Part shown: in pieces, positions 24,480-34,342 of the stretch
Position numbering within the stretch: the stretch's first letter is position 1
Layout of the letters: every line of letters starts with the position of its first letter
DNA from: Palleniella muris
GTDB lineage: Bacteria > Bacteroidota > Bacteroidia > Bacteroidales > Bacteroidaceae
Assembly (NCBI RefSeq): GCF_004792655.1
Contig: NZ_SRZC01000008.1
Location: forward strand, 1 to 64,000
Direction: 5' to 3'
Length of the DNA: 64,000 bases
Position numbers and translations under genes: made by a program
Notes under the pieces: model-generated
What the model was told of the DNA's origin: nothing
Database searches by the model: none
What the model saw: only the letters and a program-made list of their open reading frames with translations

Positions 24480-25238
24480 ATGGGATTATTATCAGGAAAG
24501 ACAGCCCTCATCACAGGTGCTGCGCGCGGTATCGGCAAAGCCATCGCGCTTAAGTTTGCAGAAGAAGGAGCAAACATCGCATTTACAGACCTCGTACTTA
24601 ACGACGACATGGCAGCCGGACTTGAAGCCACACGCAAAGAAATCGAGGCTGTTGGTGTAAAGTGCAATGCTTATGCCGGCAATGCTGCTGACTTTGAGGA
24701 GACAGAGGCTCTCGTCAAGAAGGTAAAGGAAGAGATGGGCTCAATTGATATTCTTGTCAACAATGCCGGCATCACCAAGGACGGTCTTATGCTCCGCATG
24801 ACAGAGGCTCAGTGGGATGCTGTCATCAATGTGAACCTGAAGTCCGCGTTCAATTTCATCCATGCCTGCACCCCAATCATGATGCGTCAGAAGGGCGGTT
24901 CTATCATCAACATGGCTTCTGTCGTAGGTGTTCACGGTAACGCAGGACAGTGCAACTATGCTGCATCAAAGGCCGGTCTTATAGCCCTTGCAAAGTCTAT
25001 CGCACAGGAAATGGGTGCAAAGGGTATTCGTGCCAATGCCATTGCTCCGGGCTTCATCGAGACAGCAATGACAGCACAGCTGCCTGACGAGGTTCGCAAG
25101 GAATGGGCTAAGAAGATTCCTCTCCGCCGTGCGGGACAGGTTGACGACATCGCAAACACAGCTGTCTATCTTGCTTCCGACCTCTCAAGCTATGTCAGCG
25201 GACAGGTTATCCAGGTTGACGGTGGCATGAACATGTAA
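24480..25238 (+). CDS. fabG: 3-oxoacyl-[acyl-carrier-protein] reductase
   Basis: NADPH-dependent ketoreductase of fatty acid elongation (short-chain dehydrogenase/reductase), 252 aa. Cofactor motif TGAARGIGKAIA (about residues 12-23), NNAG at about 92-95, catalytic Ser in INMASVVGV, and YAASK with Tyr and Lys about 160-164. C-terminal PGFIETAMT and VSGQVIQVDGGMNM are typical of FabG. Its stop overlaps the start of the RluA-like gene (TAATG), so the two are translationally coupled. Confidence 0.93.
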   Translation: MGLLSGKTALITGAARGIGKAIALKFAEEGANIAFTDLVLNDDMAAGLEATRKEIEAVGVKCNAYAGNAADFEETEALVKKVKEEMGSIDILVNNAGITKDGLMLRMTEAQWDAVINVNLKSAFNFIHACTPIMMRQKGGSIINMASVVGVHGNAGQCNYAASKAGLIALAKSIAQEMGAKGIRANAIAPGFIETAMTAQLPDEVRKEWAKKIPLRRAGQVDDIANTAVYLASDLSSYVSGQVIQVDGGMNM

Positions 25239-25948
25239 TGCGTGTAGTATACGAAGACAACCACATCATTGTGGTATATAAAGAAAGTGGGGAGATTGTC
25301 CAGGGCGATAAGACCGGCGATGTTCCCCTTTCGGATATTGTCAAAGGATATATCAAGGAGAAGTACCAAAAGCCGGGAAATGTTTTTCTCGGCGTGGTAC
25401 ATCGCCTTGACCGTCCTGTTTATGGCCTTGTCCTCTTTGCACGCACGTCAAAAGCCCTTCCGCGCCTTAACAAGATGTTCCAAAACAAAGAAGGCGAGGA
25501 AGGAGTAAAAAAGACCTATTGGGCTATTGTGCCTAAAGCGGAGGAAAAGAAAAGCAAGAACGCAGAGGTTTTGCCTGATGGTTTCACGCGGCTTACCCAT
25601 TGGCTGTCAAGGAACGAAAAGCAAAACAAAAGCTACGCCTATGACAGCGAGAGGCATGACACGAAGAAAGCCATTCTCGAATATAAAATCATCGGCAGTT
25701 CCGACAGATACCAGTTGGTGGAGATACGACTGCTTACAGGACGCCACCACCAAATCAGATGCCAACTTGCGAAAATAGGTCTTCCTATAAAAGGAGACTT
25801 GAAATATGGCGCACCGCGCTCTAACCCCAACGGCAGCATATCATTGCTAAGCCGCAAAATGGAATTCATACACCCTGTATCGAAAGAGCCTATCTCTATC
25901 ACCGCTCCTTTGCCTGACGACAAACTATGGAAGGCAGTAGAGCCGTAA
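25238..25948 (+). CDS. RluA family RNA pseudouridine synthase
   Basis: 236 aa. Converts uridine to pseudouridine in rRNA or tRNA. The catalytic Asp is in VVHRLDRPVYGLVLFARTSKAL, and LLTGRHHQIRCQLAKIGLPI near residue 170 is the second conserved block. There is no N-terminal S4 domain, so this is the short RluA/RluC-type form; the exact target site cannot be read from sequence. Start codon overlaps the fabG stop. Confidence 0.88.
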   Translation: MRVVYEDNHIIVVYKESGEIVQGDKTGDVPLSDIVKGYIKEKYQKPGNVFLGVVHRLDRPVYGLVLFARTSKALPRLNKMFQNKEGEEGVKKTYWAIVPKAEEKKSKNAEVLPDGFTRLTHWLSRNEKQNKSYAYDSERHDTKKAILEYKIIGSSDRYQLVEIRLLTGRHHQIRCQLAKIGLPIKGDLKYGAPRSNPNGSISLLSRKMEFIHPVSKEPISITAPLPDDKLWKAVEP

Positions 25949-26080
25949 AACAGGATTTAGTAATAACATACAATAAAAGCAAATGGGCAAATCTGCATGA
26001 TAGAAGAATTTTTCGTTTGCCTATATCAAAAACAGCTTTGCCCATTTGCTTGACCAACGTAATAAAACAAGGTATCAGTT

Positions 26081-29000
26081 TTGAGAAAATCATTCTATTG
26101 GCTGATTGGCATTGCAGCATCACCATTCGTTATATTTCTACTACTGACATTGCTGCTTTATTGTCCTCCTGTCCAAAAGTGGGCGGTAGGCATAGCTACT
26201 GAGTATGCGTCTGACGCCACCGACATGGAAATATCCATTGAAGATGTACGGTTGCGTTTTCCTTTGGACCTCAAACTCAATGGGGTAAGAGCCCTGCATA
26301 GGAATGACTCTCTGCCACAAGTGAAAGACACACTTATTGACGCACAGGGAATACTATGCGACATACAGCTACGTCCATTGTTCGATGGTAAAATAGAGGT
26401 TGATGCCCTGCAATTTGACAATGTCATACTAAACACGAATGGCTTCATCTCCGACTGCCGCGTGAAAGGCAAAGTCGGAAGAGTGCATGTAACCTCCCAT
26501 GGCATAGACCTTAAGAATGATTCTGTCCTTATAAACAAAGCACGGATGACAGGTGCCGACCTTGACATCTGCCTCTCGGACACAGCGAAAGAGGACACCA
26601 CAAAATCAGAAACACCTTGGCTTGTAAAAGTAAAATCCCTTGACATTGCCAAATCAAAGGTAAAAGTGCATCTTCCCGGTGACACACTGAACATCACTGC
26701 CGGAATAGGTGCCTTCAACATCAAAGACGGAGCATTCGACCTGAAGAATTCCGAATACAAACTTGCTTCTGCCACACTTGCTGACAGCAAATTACAGTAT
26801 GACAACAGATTTGAGACAAAGGTTAAAGGACTTGACTACAATCATATTGACATAAGCAAACTTAACATAAGCATTGCTAATCTGTTATTCAAACAAAACG
26901 AAAAAGACTATAACCTTGCACTGCTTGTAAGGGACAGCCATCTTTATGAAAAATCAGGGCTGACAATCAAGTCGTTAAAAGGAAAAATCAGCCTTGACAC
27001 AACCGCTGTCCACATCAACGATTTGGCACTCACGACTCCCTACTCTACAATAACAGGAAACACCGACTTTGATTTTACAACCTTCAACACATCAAACCCA
27101 GGAAAGACAAGTGCATGCCTTGACGCATCACTCGGAAAGGAAGATGTGATGATATTTGCTGCAGCATATCTTCCTAAAGACATCAAGCGCCTGTGGCCGA
27201 CAAAACCGGCAACTGTCAAAGGTTGCATCGATGGTAATATGAAGCGCATGGAGATTAATGACATTGTCGTCAATATTCCGACATTGATGTCCGGAACATT
27301 GACGGGCACTCTCCGCAACCTTGATAATACAGACAAACTTTCCGCCAAAGCCAGTCTGAAAGTCCAAGCACCAGGCAACAATGGCAGCATTGCCGGCACT
27401 GTCGCTTACGACATGCGCAGCGAGGCATATAGTGCAAACCTTGACATCCGCAGACTCAACCTTAACAAATACCTGCCAAAGCACGGGCTTGGCAGGATGT
27501 CAGGCACAGTACGCATCAACGGAAACGGTACAGACATATATTCCAAAAGAACCAAAATCAATGCCATGGCTAAGATTCATGGCTTCCGCTATGGGCAATA
27601 CGACCTGGGCGGAGCCTCTGCGTCCATGTCCTTAAAGAATGGCATAGCACATGCTGAGATACACACACCATCTGAAATACTCAACACAGACCTTGTCCTT
27701 GACGCACAAATGATTAAGAAGGGCGTAAAGGGCAATATCGCCGGCGAGGTGAAGAACATAGACATGTATGCCTTACGCCTTGTTGACACTCCATTGTCAA
27801 CATCGATGAAGGCTTCCCTTGCTCTCTCAAGTGACATGAAGGACAACCATGCCATCAACGGAACTATATACAATTTCACACTGAAAGACTCTGCCAAGGT
27901 ACACTATGCCTACAACATAAACCTCGACGCATTTACCCGACGTGACACAACACATACCCATTTTGACTGCGGGGACCTTATATTCAAGACTGATTTCAGC
28001 CTTGGATACAAGAAACTCATGAATCTCGGCAATGCCCTTGCCAACGAAGTGAAATCACAAATCAGCAACCGTGTCATTGACGAAATAGCATTACGCAGCA
28101 AACTCCCAAAAGGCAGACTATATGCAAGAGCAGACAAAGACAATCCTATCGCACGCATGCTCAATGGGCTTGGCTATTCTTTCGCCTCTGTTTACGCAGA
28201 CATGGATATGTGCCCTATAAAAGGCATAAACGGAGAAATGCAGCTTGACACACTTATCGTTGGTGGCATGCAACTTGACGACATACACCTTGAACTGCAG
28301 TCCGAGCAAGACAAAATGGACTACAAGCTCATTGTACAAAACGGCAAAGACAATCCACAATATTCATTCAAGGCTGACACTCATGGTGCCTTGCGTCCGA
28401 ACAGCCTGACCCTGTCAATGGCTCTTGACGACAAAGCCAGCAGAAGAGGACTTGACATAGGGCTCTCTGCAATGATGACAGAAGATGGCATCAAAGTTGC
28501 CATTGACAGTGACGAGCCAATACTTGGATACAGAAAGTTCAAAGTCAACAAGGACAACTACATAGCTTTCAGAAATGACATGCGTGTATCTGCAAAGGTA
28601 CAGTTGCATGACAACGCAAACACAGGTATACAGATTTATACAGACGATGAGAATACGACGGCACTGCAAGACGTTACCATGTCTGTGACCAATCTCAACC
28701 TTGCTGACATCATCTCCGTCATACCATACATGCTGGACATCAAAGGCACTGCCAACGGTGACTACCATATCATCCTTAACAAGGAGGACATGTCTATATC
28801 TGCAAATATGGACATCCGCCAATTCACCTATGAAGGTTACAACCTCGGCAACCTGTCTACGGAACTGGTGTATATGCCTTTGAGCGATGGTTCACACCAT
28901 ATAGACGGCGTGCTCTACAAAGACAACAATGAAGTGGCTTCCGTACAAGGTGCCTACCATTTCATCAATGGCGGCGACCGCATTGATGCAGAAATAGACA

Positions 29001-30604
29001 TGAAAGAAATGCCACTGAACCTTGTCAACGGTTTTATTCCTGACCAAATTATTGGTCTGGAAGGCTCTGCCGTGGGCCACCTTACAATCAAGGGAGAACT
29101 GGACAGACCGGACATTAACGGCACTGCCGACTTGTCACGTGCACAGCTTGTTTCCGTGCCTTACGGAGTGAAACTCAGGATGGACAGCAAACCTGTAGCC
29201 ATATCCAACTCAAGCATCAAGTTCAACGACTTCAAATTCTTTGACTCCAACAACCAAGCTCTTACCGTCAACGGCACTTACAATTTTGCCGACTTGAGCC
29301 ACATGCGTGCTGACATGCGTATCTCGGCAAACAACATCCTTGTCGTTGATGCCAAAGAAACACGCAAATCACTTGCCTATGGAAAAGCATACATCAATTT
29401 CCTTTGCACCGTAAAAGGCGAAGTCGATGCTCTCAAAGTGCGTGGCGGACTTGAAGTATTGCCTACAACAGACCTCTATTATATCCTGAACGACTCCCCT
29501 ATCACCACGGACAACAGACTCAAGGAACTTGTGGACTTTGTGGATTTCTCAGAGAAACAGACTCCGGTGTCCTCTCCACCAACAGTTGATGGTATCTCCA
29601 TCGACCTCAATGTGAACATATTGGACGGTTCACACATCACTTGCTGGCTTAACCCTAACCACAGCAACTACCTTGACATTATCGGCAACGGCAACTTGCG
29701 TTTCCTCTATCAGCAGGATGATATGTCCATGACAGGAAGATACACCATCTCTCAAGGAGAAATGAAATATTCCTTGCCGGTCATACCTCTGAAGACCTTC
29801 ACCATCTCACAAGACTCCTACATCGAGTTTACCGGTGACATAATGAACCCGAAACTCTCAATCACAGCCATAGAGAATGTACGTGCCAACGTCAGCGCTG
29901 CCGAATCAAACAAGACAGTAAACTTCCAGTGTGGAGTTGTACTGTCAAAGACATTGAACGACATGGGACTGCAATTCATCATCTCCGCACCTGAAGACCA
30001 GTCGGTGACAGACCAACTCAACATGATGTCCATGGAGGAAAGAGGCAAGATTGCTGTAACAATGCTCACTACAGGAATGTTCCTGACAGGAAACAGCACC
30101 TCCAATTTCTCAATGAACTCCGCACTGAGCAACTTCCTGCAGTCACAAATCAACAGCATCGCAGGCAGTGCCATGCGCACACTGGACCTCAGTGTGGGAC
30201 TTGAGAACACAATTCAAGAGGATGGAACTATGCGTACTGACTATGCTTTCAAGTTTGCGAAACGTTTCTGGAACAACCGTCTCTCAGTCTCATTAGGAGG
30301 AAAAATCGCAACAGGCCATGAAGCTGACGGAAAGACAGCCTCCATTTTTGACAATGTGGAAGTGCAGTATCGTCTGCATGAAACCTCTAACCAATATCTG
30401 CGCTTGTTCTACAAACATGATGTCTACGACCACTTGGAAGGATATGTTGACCAGTTTGGAGCCGGTTACATGTACAAACGCAAATTCAGCAACCTGTACG
30501 AACTCTTCCACCCGTCATCATCCAAAATGCCGGACAACCAAACAAATAGCGGTGTAAAAACAGACTCTATAACAACAAGAAAGGATTCTATCAATGCAAA
30601 ATAA
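26081..30604 (+). CDS. tamB: TamB-like translocation/assembly module protein (DUF490)
   Basis: 1507 aa, anchored by an N-terminal membrane segment (residues about 4-28: WLIGIAASPFVIFLLLTLLL) with the rest in the periplasm. It consists of long repetitive beta-strand-rich AsmA/TamB-type sequence and ends in a DUF490 domain (about 1080-1480) that includes ITAIENVRANVSAAESNKTV and an LNMMSMEERGKIAVTML stretch. TamB spans the periplasm and partners an outer-membrane Omp85 protein; recent work links the family to phospholipid transport between membranes. A TTG start at 26081 gives the membrane anchor; no better start was seen. The 3' end overlaps the next gene, tamL, by 11 bp, which fits one functional unit. 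Confidence 0.88.
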   Translation: MRKSFYWLIGIAASPFVIFLLLTLLLYCPPVQKWAVGIATEYASDATDMEISIEDVRLRFPLDLKLNGVRALHRNDSLPQVKDTLIDAQGILCDIQLRPLFDGKIEVDALQFDNVILNTNGFISDCRVKGKVGRVHVTSHGIDLKNDSVLINKARMTGADLDICLSDTAKEDTTKSETPWLVKVKSLDIAKSKVKVHLPGDTLNITAGIGAFNIKDGAFDLKNSEYKLASATLADSKLQYDNRFETKVKGLDYNHIDISKLNISIANLLFKQNEKDYNLALLVRDSHLYEKSGLTIKSLKGKISLDTTAVHINDLALTTPYSTITGNTDFDFTTFNTSNPGKTSACLDASLGKEDVMIFAAAYLPKDIKRLWPTKPATVKGCIDGNMKRMEINDIVVNIPTLMSGTLTGTLRNLDNTDKLSAKASLKVQAPGNNGSIAGTVAYDMRSEAYSANLDIRRLNLNKYLPKHGLGRMSGTVRINGNGTDIYSKRTKINAMAKIHGFRYGQYDLGGASASMSLKNGIAHAEIHTPSEILNTDLVLDAQMIKKGVKGNIAGEVKNIDMYALRLVDTPLSTSMKASLALSSDMKDNHAINGTIYNFTLKDSAKVHYAYNINLDAFTRRDTTHTHFDCGDLIFKTDFSLGYKKLMNLGNALANEVKSQISNRVIDEIALRSKLPKGRLYARADKDNPIARMLNGLGYSFASVYADMDMCPIKGINGEMQLDTLIVGGMQLDDIHLELQSEQDKMDYKLIVQNGKDNPQYSFKADTHGALRPNSLTLSMALDDKASRRGLDIGLSAMMTEDGIKVAIDSDEPILGYRKFKVNKDNYIAFRNDMRVSAKVQLHDNANTGIQIYTDDENTTALQDVTMSVTNLNLADIISVIPYMLDIKGTANGDYHIILNKEDMSISANMDIRQFTYEGYNLGNLSTELVYMPLSDGSHHIDGVLYKDNNEVASVQGAYHFINGGDRIDAEIDMKEMPLNLVNGFIPDQIIGLEGSAVGHLTIKGELDRPDINGTADLSRAQLVSVPYGVKLRMDSKPVAISNSSIKFNDFKFFDSNNQALTVNGTYNFADLSHMRADMRISANNILVVDAKETRKSLAYGKAYINFLCTVKGEVDALKVRGGLEVLPTTDLYYILNDSPITTDNRLKELVDFVDFSEKQTPVSSPPTVDGISIDLNVNILDGSHITCWLNPNHSNYLDIIGNGNLRFLYQQDDMSMTGRYTISQGEMKYSLPVIPLKTFTISQDSYIEFTGDIMNPKLSITAIENVRANVSAAESNKTVNFQCGVVLSKTLNDMGLQFIISAPEDQSVTDQLNMMSMEERGKIAVTMLTTGMFLTGNSTSNFSMNSALSNFLQSQINSIAGSAMRTLDLSVGLENTIQEDGTMRTDYAFKFAKRFWNNRLSVSLGGKIATGHEADGKTASIFDNVEVQYRLHETSNQYLRLFYKHDVYDHLEGYVDQFGAGYMYKRKFSNLYELFHPSSSKMPDNQTNSGVKTDSITTRKDSINAK

Positions 30605-33071
30605 ACAATCATTGACACGCACCATACAGTTTCTGCTTCTGACTCTCTCCATTACAGGATGCTCCACAACATCTTCACTTGAACCGGGTGAGCAACTGTA
30701 CACAGGAATGAAGCCAACAGAATACATAAAAGACAATACCACCCCTTCATTGACATCCGTCTCACAGAAAGACCATTTCATTGACACAAAGGAAGAACTG
30801 GAAGCAGTGCTCGCATGCGCCCCTAACGGTGCACTGTTCGGCTCTTCCTACTACCGCACACCATTCCCTTGGGGACTGTGGATTTGGAATGCTTTCTCAC
30901 AAAAGAAAGGGGCTATCCCAAAATGGCTGACCTCCAGTTTCGGAAAAGCACCTGTGCTAATCAGCGATGTCAAACCGGAACTGCGCATGTCAGTGGCAAA
31001 GACCGTACTTGAAAACAACGGCTATTTCCGTGGTAACATCCAATATAAGATTCATGAGGGCAAACCTACAACCACACGCCGTGACAGTGTCCTGCGCCCA
31101 CATAAAGCGAAGGTCAGCTACACTGTTGACATGGGACCGGTATTCACCATTGACAGTATTGCTTACAAAGGCTATACCGAGGAAGAAATGGCACTGTTCA
31201 ATGACAGCACTACATTCCTTCACAAAGGCGACCCGTTCTCTGTCAATGCACTTGACAATGAACGCGCACGGCTCTACAACATCTTCCGCGACAATGGCTA
31301 CTATTTCTACAAACCGCAATATGCAAAGTATGCTGCCGACACCATCAAGGTTCCCGGTCATGTGCAGCTTGTAATGCACAAAATAGACTCTCTGCCTATA
31401 GAAGCAAACAAGAAATGGTACATCGGAAAGACAAATTTCCATATACGCCGCAATTTTGCAGAACAACTTACAGATTCTATCACACACCGCACCCTAACAA
31501 TACACTATGCCGGAAAAAAGCCAGCCGTAAGACCAAGAATTGTGCTTAAGGACATTCTGCTGAAACGGCGCCGCCTTTTCTCACAGGCAAACTATGAAGA
31601 ATCTATGTCGAGATTGTCACAAAAAGGAATTTTCTCTTACGTGAACATCAATTTCACACCAAGGAACATGCCGACAACTGACAGTCTTATGACAACAACC
31701 GACTCGGCAAAGACTGATTCATGCTTTCTTGACATGACTGTCGACTGCATCCTTGACAAACCGTATGATATTTCCATGCAGGCCAACTACACCCAGAAGT
31801 CCAACGGACGCCTTGGTCCCGGAGCCGGCGTGAGCTTCTCTATGCGCAATGCTTTCCGAGGAGGAGAACTGCTGTCATTCAATGTTTCAGGAAACTATGA
31901 GTTCAATGTCGGGAAAAACAATGCCGGTAAGAAAGGAAGCTATAACATCATCACCGACATGACACTCGAACTGCCTCGCCTCCTTCTTCCCAACTGCATG
32001 CGTCCGGACATCAACCGTGCCCGGAGAATGAGAGCAGCAAACCGTACCACACCGCTGTCACTCATGCATACATCAGCAAACACAATCCTGCGCATCGCAC
32101 GCGAGACAATCAACAGGACAGGTTCCTACCGGAGACATGTGCTGTCAGGTGAGCTTACTTATAACTACAAGCCAAACGAGGTGTCACGCCACTCGTTCAC
32201 ACCACTGAGTATCGACTACTCCTATGTAGCCGAAAGTACAGAAGAGTTCTGGGACAAAATGGAGAACTCCGTTGTCGCCCTTATTGCACTGGAAGACAAC
32301 TTCCTGCCGAAAATGCGTTACTCCTATACCTACACCTCACCTTCCACAAAACGCCATCCAATCTATTTCTCCGGAACAGTGACGGAATGTGGAAATGTTG
32401 CTAACGGAATCCTGTCACTCGGGAAACACCACTCATGGAGCGAGGAAGGAAAGACAATGTTCAATGCGCCTGTGGGACAATTCATGAAACTTGACCTTGA
32501 GTGGCGCAAACTATGGCGCGTAAGCACAAATGCAAGCCTCATCGCACATGCTGCAGGAGGTTGGATGATTACTTATGGCAATACAAGCTATGCGCCATTC
32601 TCAGAACAATACTATGTCGGTGGTGCCAATGACTTGCGCGGCTTCTCAACACGCAGTGTCGGACCGGGCTCTTTCCGCTATAACGACCCAGACAATATCG
32701 GTATTGACAACAAAGAGATGAACTACCTGCTGGCAAACGGTGACATGAAACTGAAATTCTCTCTTGAATACCGCCCACGGCTCTTCGGCTCACTTTATGG
32801 TGCCGCATTCATTGACGCCGGTAATGTATGGTGTCTTGACAAAAGCCGCAGGGACACAGAAGGAATGGGGTTCAAATTCAAGAACCTCCCTAAAGACCTT
32901 GCCGTAGATGCAGGTGTAGGCATACGCTATGACCTTGACTTCTTCATCATACGCCTTGACTGGGCATTCATTGTCCATGCCCCATACGACACCGGCAAAA
33001 GCGGATATTTCAATACTCCGAGATTCAGCAAGGCACAATGTCTCAACTTTGCCATCGGCTACCCATTCTGA
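30594..33071 (+). CDS. tamL: TamL: lipoprotein Omp85-family outer-membrane protein
   Basis: 825 aa. Lipoprotein signal with LSITGC (Cys23), POTRA-like domains (about 30-420, including AKVSYTVDMGPVFTIDSIAYKG, shown in part) and a C-terminal 16-stranded Omp85 barrel with the conserved YVGGANDLRGFSTRSVGPG and an end at AIGYPF (terminal Phe). Bacteroidetes carry such a lipidated TamA relative, called TamL, next to tamB, as here with an 11-bp overlap. Likely role: outer-membrane partner of TamB in envelope assembly. The lack of a charged LES motif after Cys suggests the lipid faces the periplasm. Confidence 0.9.
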   Translation: MQNKQSLTRTIQFLLLTLSITGCSTTSSLEPGEQLYTGMKPTEYIKDNTTPSLTSVSQKDHFIDTKEELEAVLACAPNGALFGSSYYRTPFPWGLWIWNAFSQKKGAIPKWLTSSFGKAPVLISDVKPELRMSVAKTVLENNGYFRGNIQYKIHEGKPTTTRRDSVLRPHKAKVSYTVDMGPVFTIDSIAYKGYTEEEMALFNDSTTFLHKGDPFSVNALDNERARLYNIFRDNGYYFYKPQYAKYAADTIKVPGHVQLVMHKIDSLPIEANKKWYIGKTNFHIRRNFAEQLTDSITHRTLTIHYAGKKPAVRPRIVLKDILLKRRRLFSQANYEESMSRLSQKGIFSYVNINFTPRNMPTTDSLMTTTDSAKTDSCFLDMTVDCILDKPYDISMQANYTQKSNGRLGPGAGVSFSMRNAFRGGELLSFNVSGNYEFNVGKNNAGKKGSYNIITDMTLELPRLLLPNCMRPDINRARRMRAANRTTPLSLMHTSANTILRIARETINRTGSYRRHVLSGELTYNYKPNEVSRHSFTPLSIDYSYVAESTEEFWDKMENSVVALIALEDNFLPKMRYSYTYTSPSTKRHPIYFSGTVTECGNVANGILSLGKHHSWSEEGKTMFNAPVGQFMKLDLEWRKLWRVSTNASLIAHAAGGWMITYGNTSYAPFSEQYYVGGANDLRGFSTRSVGPGSFRYNDPDNIGIDNKEMNYLLANGDMKLKFSLEYRPRLFGSLYGAAFIDAGNVWCLDKSRRDTEGMGFKFKNLPKDLAVDAGVGIRYDLDFFIIRLDWAFIVHAPYDTGKSGYFNTPRFSKAQCLNFAIGYPF

Positions 33072-33117
33072 TGATAGAAAGTTATTCTTGCGACAGCACG
33101 GACAACAACAATAATGG

Positions 33118-33459
33118 ATGAACTGCCCACAGGCAGATTCAATATACAATGTGTTGATTATGGACTTCCAACCGGAGGCTATACACCGGAACTACCGCAT
33201 CGTCAACATCCTTCAGGACTTCGGGCGCACACTCGGTATGACCTCGGCACAGGTGGCTCTCGGATGGCTTCTGCATAAGGCTCCGTGGATGGTGCCTATC
33301 CCCGGAACGACAAAACTCTCACACCTTGAAGAGAATCTCCTCACGCCGAACTTCCAACTCGCTGACAGTGAATGGAACGAACTTGAACAGCGCGTCTCTG
33401 CCATCCCTGTAGTCGGTGACCGATACAATGCCGAACAGCAGAAACAGGTTGGATTCTGA
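33118..33459 (+). pseudogene. C-terminal fragment of an aldo/keto reductase
   Basis: The readable part from about 33160 (FQPEAIHRNYRIVNILQDFG, TLGMTSAQVALGWLLHKAPW, MVPIPGTTKLSHLEENL, VVGDRYNAEQQKQVGF) is the last third of an AKR of the AKR13-like group. The catalytic Asp-Tyr-Lys-His portion and the nucleotide-binding front are missing. Upstream are only 46 bp after the tamL stop, so the N-terminal part has been deleted. A small stand-alone protein is formally possible but would have no active site. Confidence 0.8.
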
Positions 33460-33529
33460 CAAGCATCTGTGGAGTGATTAAAACAACAAACATAAAACCC
33501 ATAAAACCCACCAAACAAACCAACACACC

Positions 33530-33739
33530 ATGACACATCAACTGCTTTTCATAGGGAGCATAGGTATGCAGGAAATGCTTCTTATCACCTTGGCTATACT
33601 TCTCCTCTTCGGCGGCAAAAAGATTCCCGAGCTCATGCACGGCGTGGGAAAAGGGCTACGCTCCTTCAAGGAGGGAATGAACGGCATAGAAACGGACCTC
33701 AAAGAAACTCAAAAACAATCCACTAACAACAAAACCTGA
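33530..33739 (+). CDS. tatA: Sec-independent translocase protein TatA
   Basis: 69 aa. One N-terminal membrane helix (about 13-29: MQEMLLITLAILLLF), the hinge FGGKKIPELMHGVGKGLRSF and a short charged amphipathic helix plus tail, the TatA/TatE design. It forms the pore-like component of the twin-arginine export system for folded proteins. tatC is not in the window. It is separated from the AKR remnant by 70 bp and is convergent with the phosphopantetheinyl transferase gene. Confidence 0.88.
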   Translation: MTHQLLFIGSIGMQEMLLITLAILLLFGGKKIPELMHGVGKGLRSFKEGMNGIETDLKETQKQSTNNKT

Positions 33740-33815
33740 TTATTCTATATCCCCAAACGTCTCGGACATGATTATGGAATGTTGCCTCTCGCATTATGAA
33801 AGATAACCATTCACA

Positions 33816-33880
33816 TTGGAAAAGGTTACACTCGGCTTAACAAAAGGTAACGTTTGAACGTGAAAAGGCTTACCTTTCGT
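33816..33880. repeat. Second AAAAGGTAAC-type motif cluster
   Basis: aaaaggttacac, aaaaggtaacgt and aaaaggcttacctttcg in close succession, with one inverted half. Compare 11369-11455. Confidence 0.55.
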
Positions 33881-34122
33881 TTAATCATCCATATTTTAAC
33901 ATGTGTTATATTTTCAATTTACCAAAAAATGCAATATCATTGTCATTATGCAAGCTATTATCGGTATTTTACTTACATAATGAACAGAATCGAGTTGCAG
34001 GCTCATAGACATTGAGAAACTTGATTATCCTGAACACGCATATTCACACACAATTTTCAGTCATGCCTCACAGAATATCAGTATTGGCAACAACAGAAAA
34101 CACTGACATACAATGACATATA

Positions 34123-34173
34123 CCTACAGAAAGAGCAGAATCGGAATAACTCTGATTCTGCTCTTTCTGTAGG
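34123..34173. terminator. Perfect 20-bp inverted repeat, probable bidirectional terminator
   Basis: CCTACAGAAAGAGCAGAATC (34123-34142) is the exact reverse complement of 34154-34173, with an 11-nt loop. It lies between convergent tatA and the PPTase gene. The U-runs are weak on both sides. Confidence 0.6.
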
Positions 34174-34342
34174 TTCTGTTTATTTCGTACTATTGGTGTC
34201 CGGTAAAAACGCAAATACATCTTTGATTGTGTACGCAATTTCCGGATGTTTCCGGACAGAGAACCGCGTTAGCTTTGACAAGACAAGCCCATTTTGAAGA
34301 AGAACCTCATAAAATGGGGATATCTAAGAACTTTGCTGATTG

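Larger units (their letters stand above)
33740..34342. other. Intergenic region between tatA and the PPTase gene
   Basis: About 600 bp without a supported gene between convergent genes. It contains the AAAAGGTAAC-like cluster (33816-33880), a 20-bp perfect inverted repeat (34123-34173), and a GTCCGG/CCGGAC pair near 34198-34258. Confidence 0.5.
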
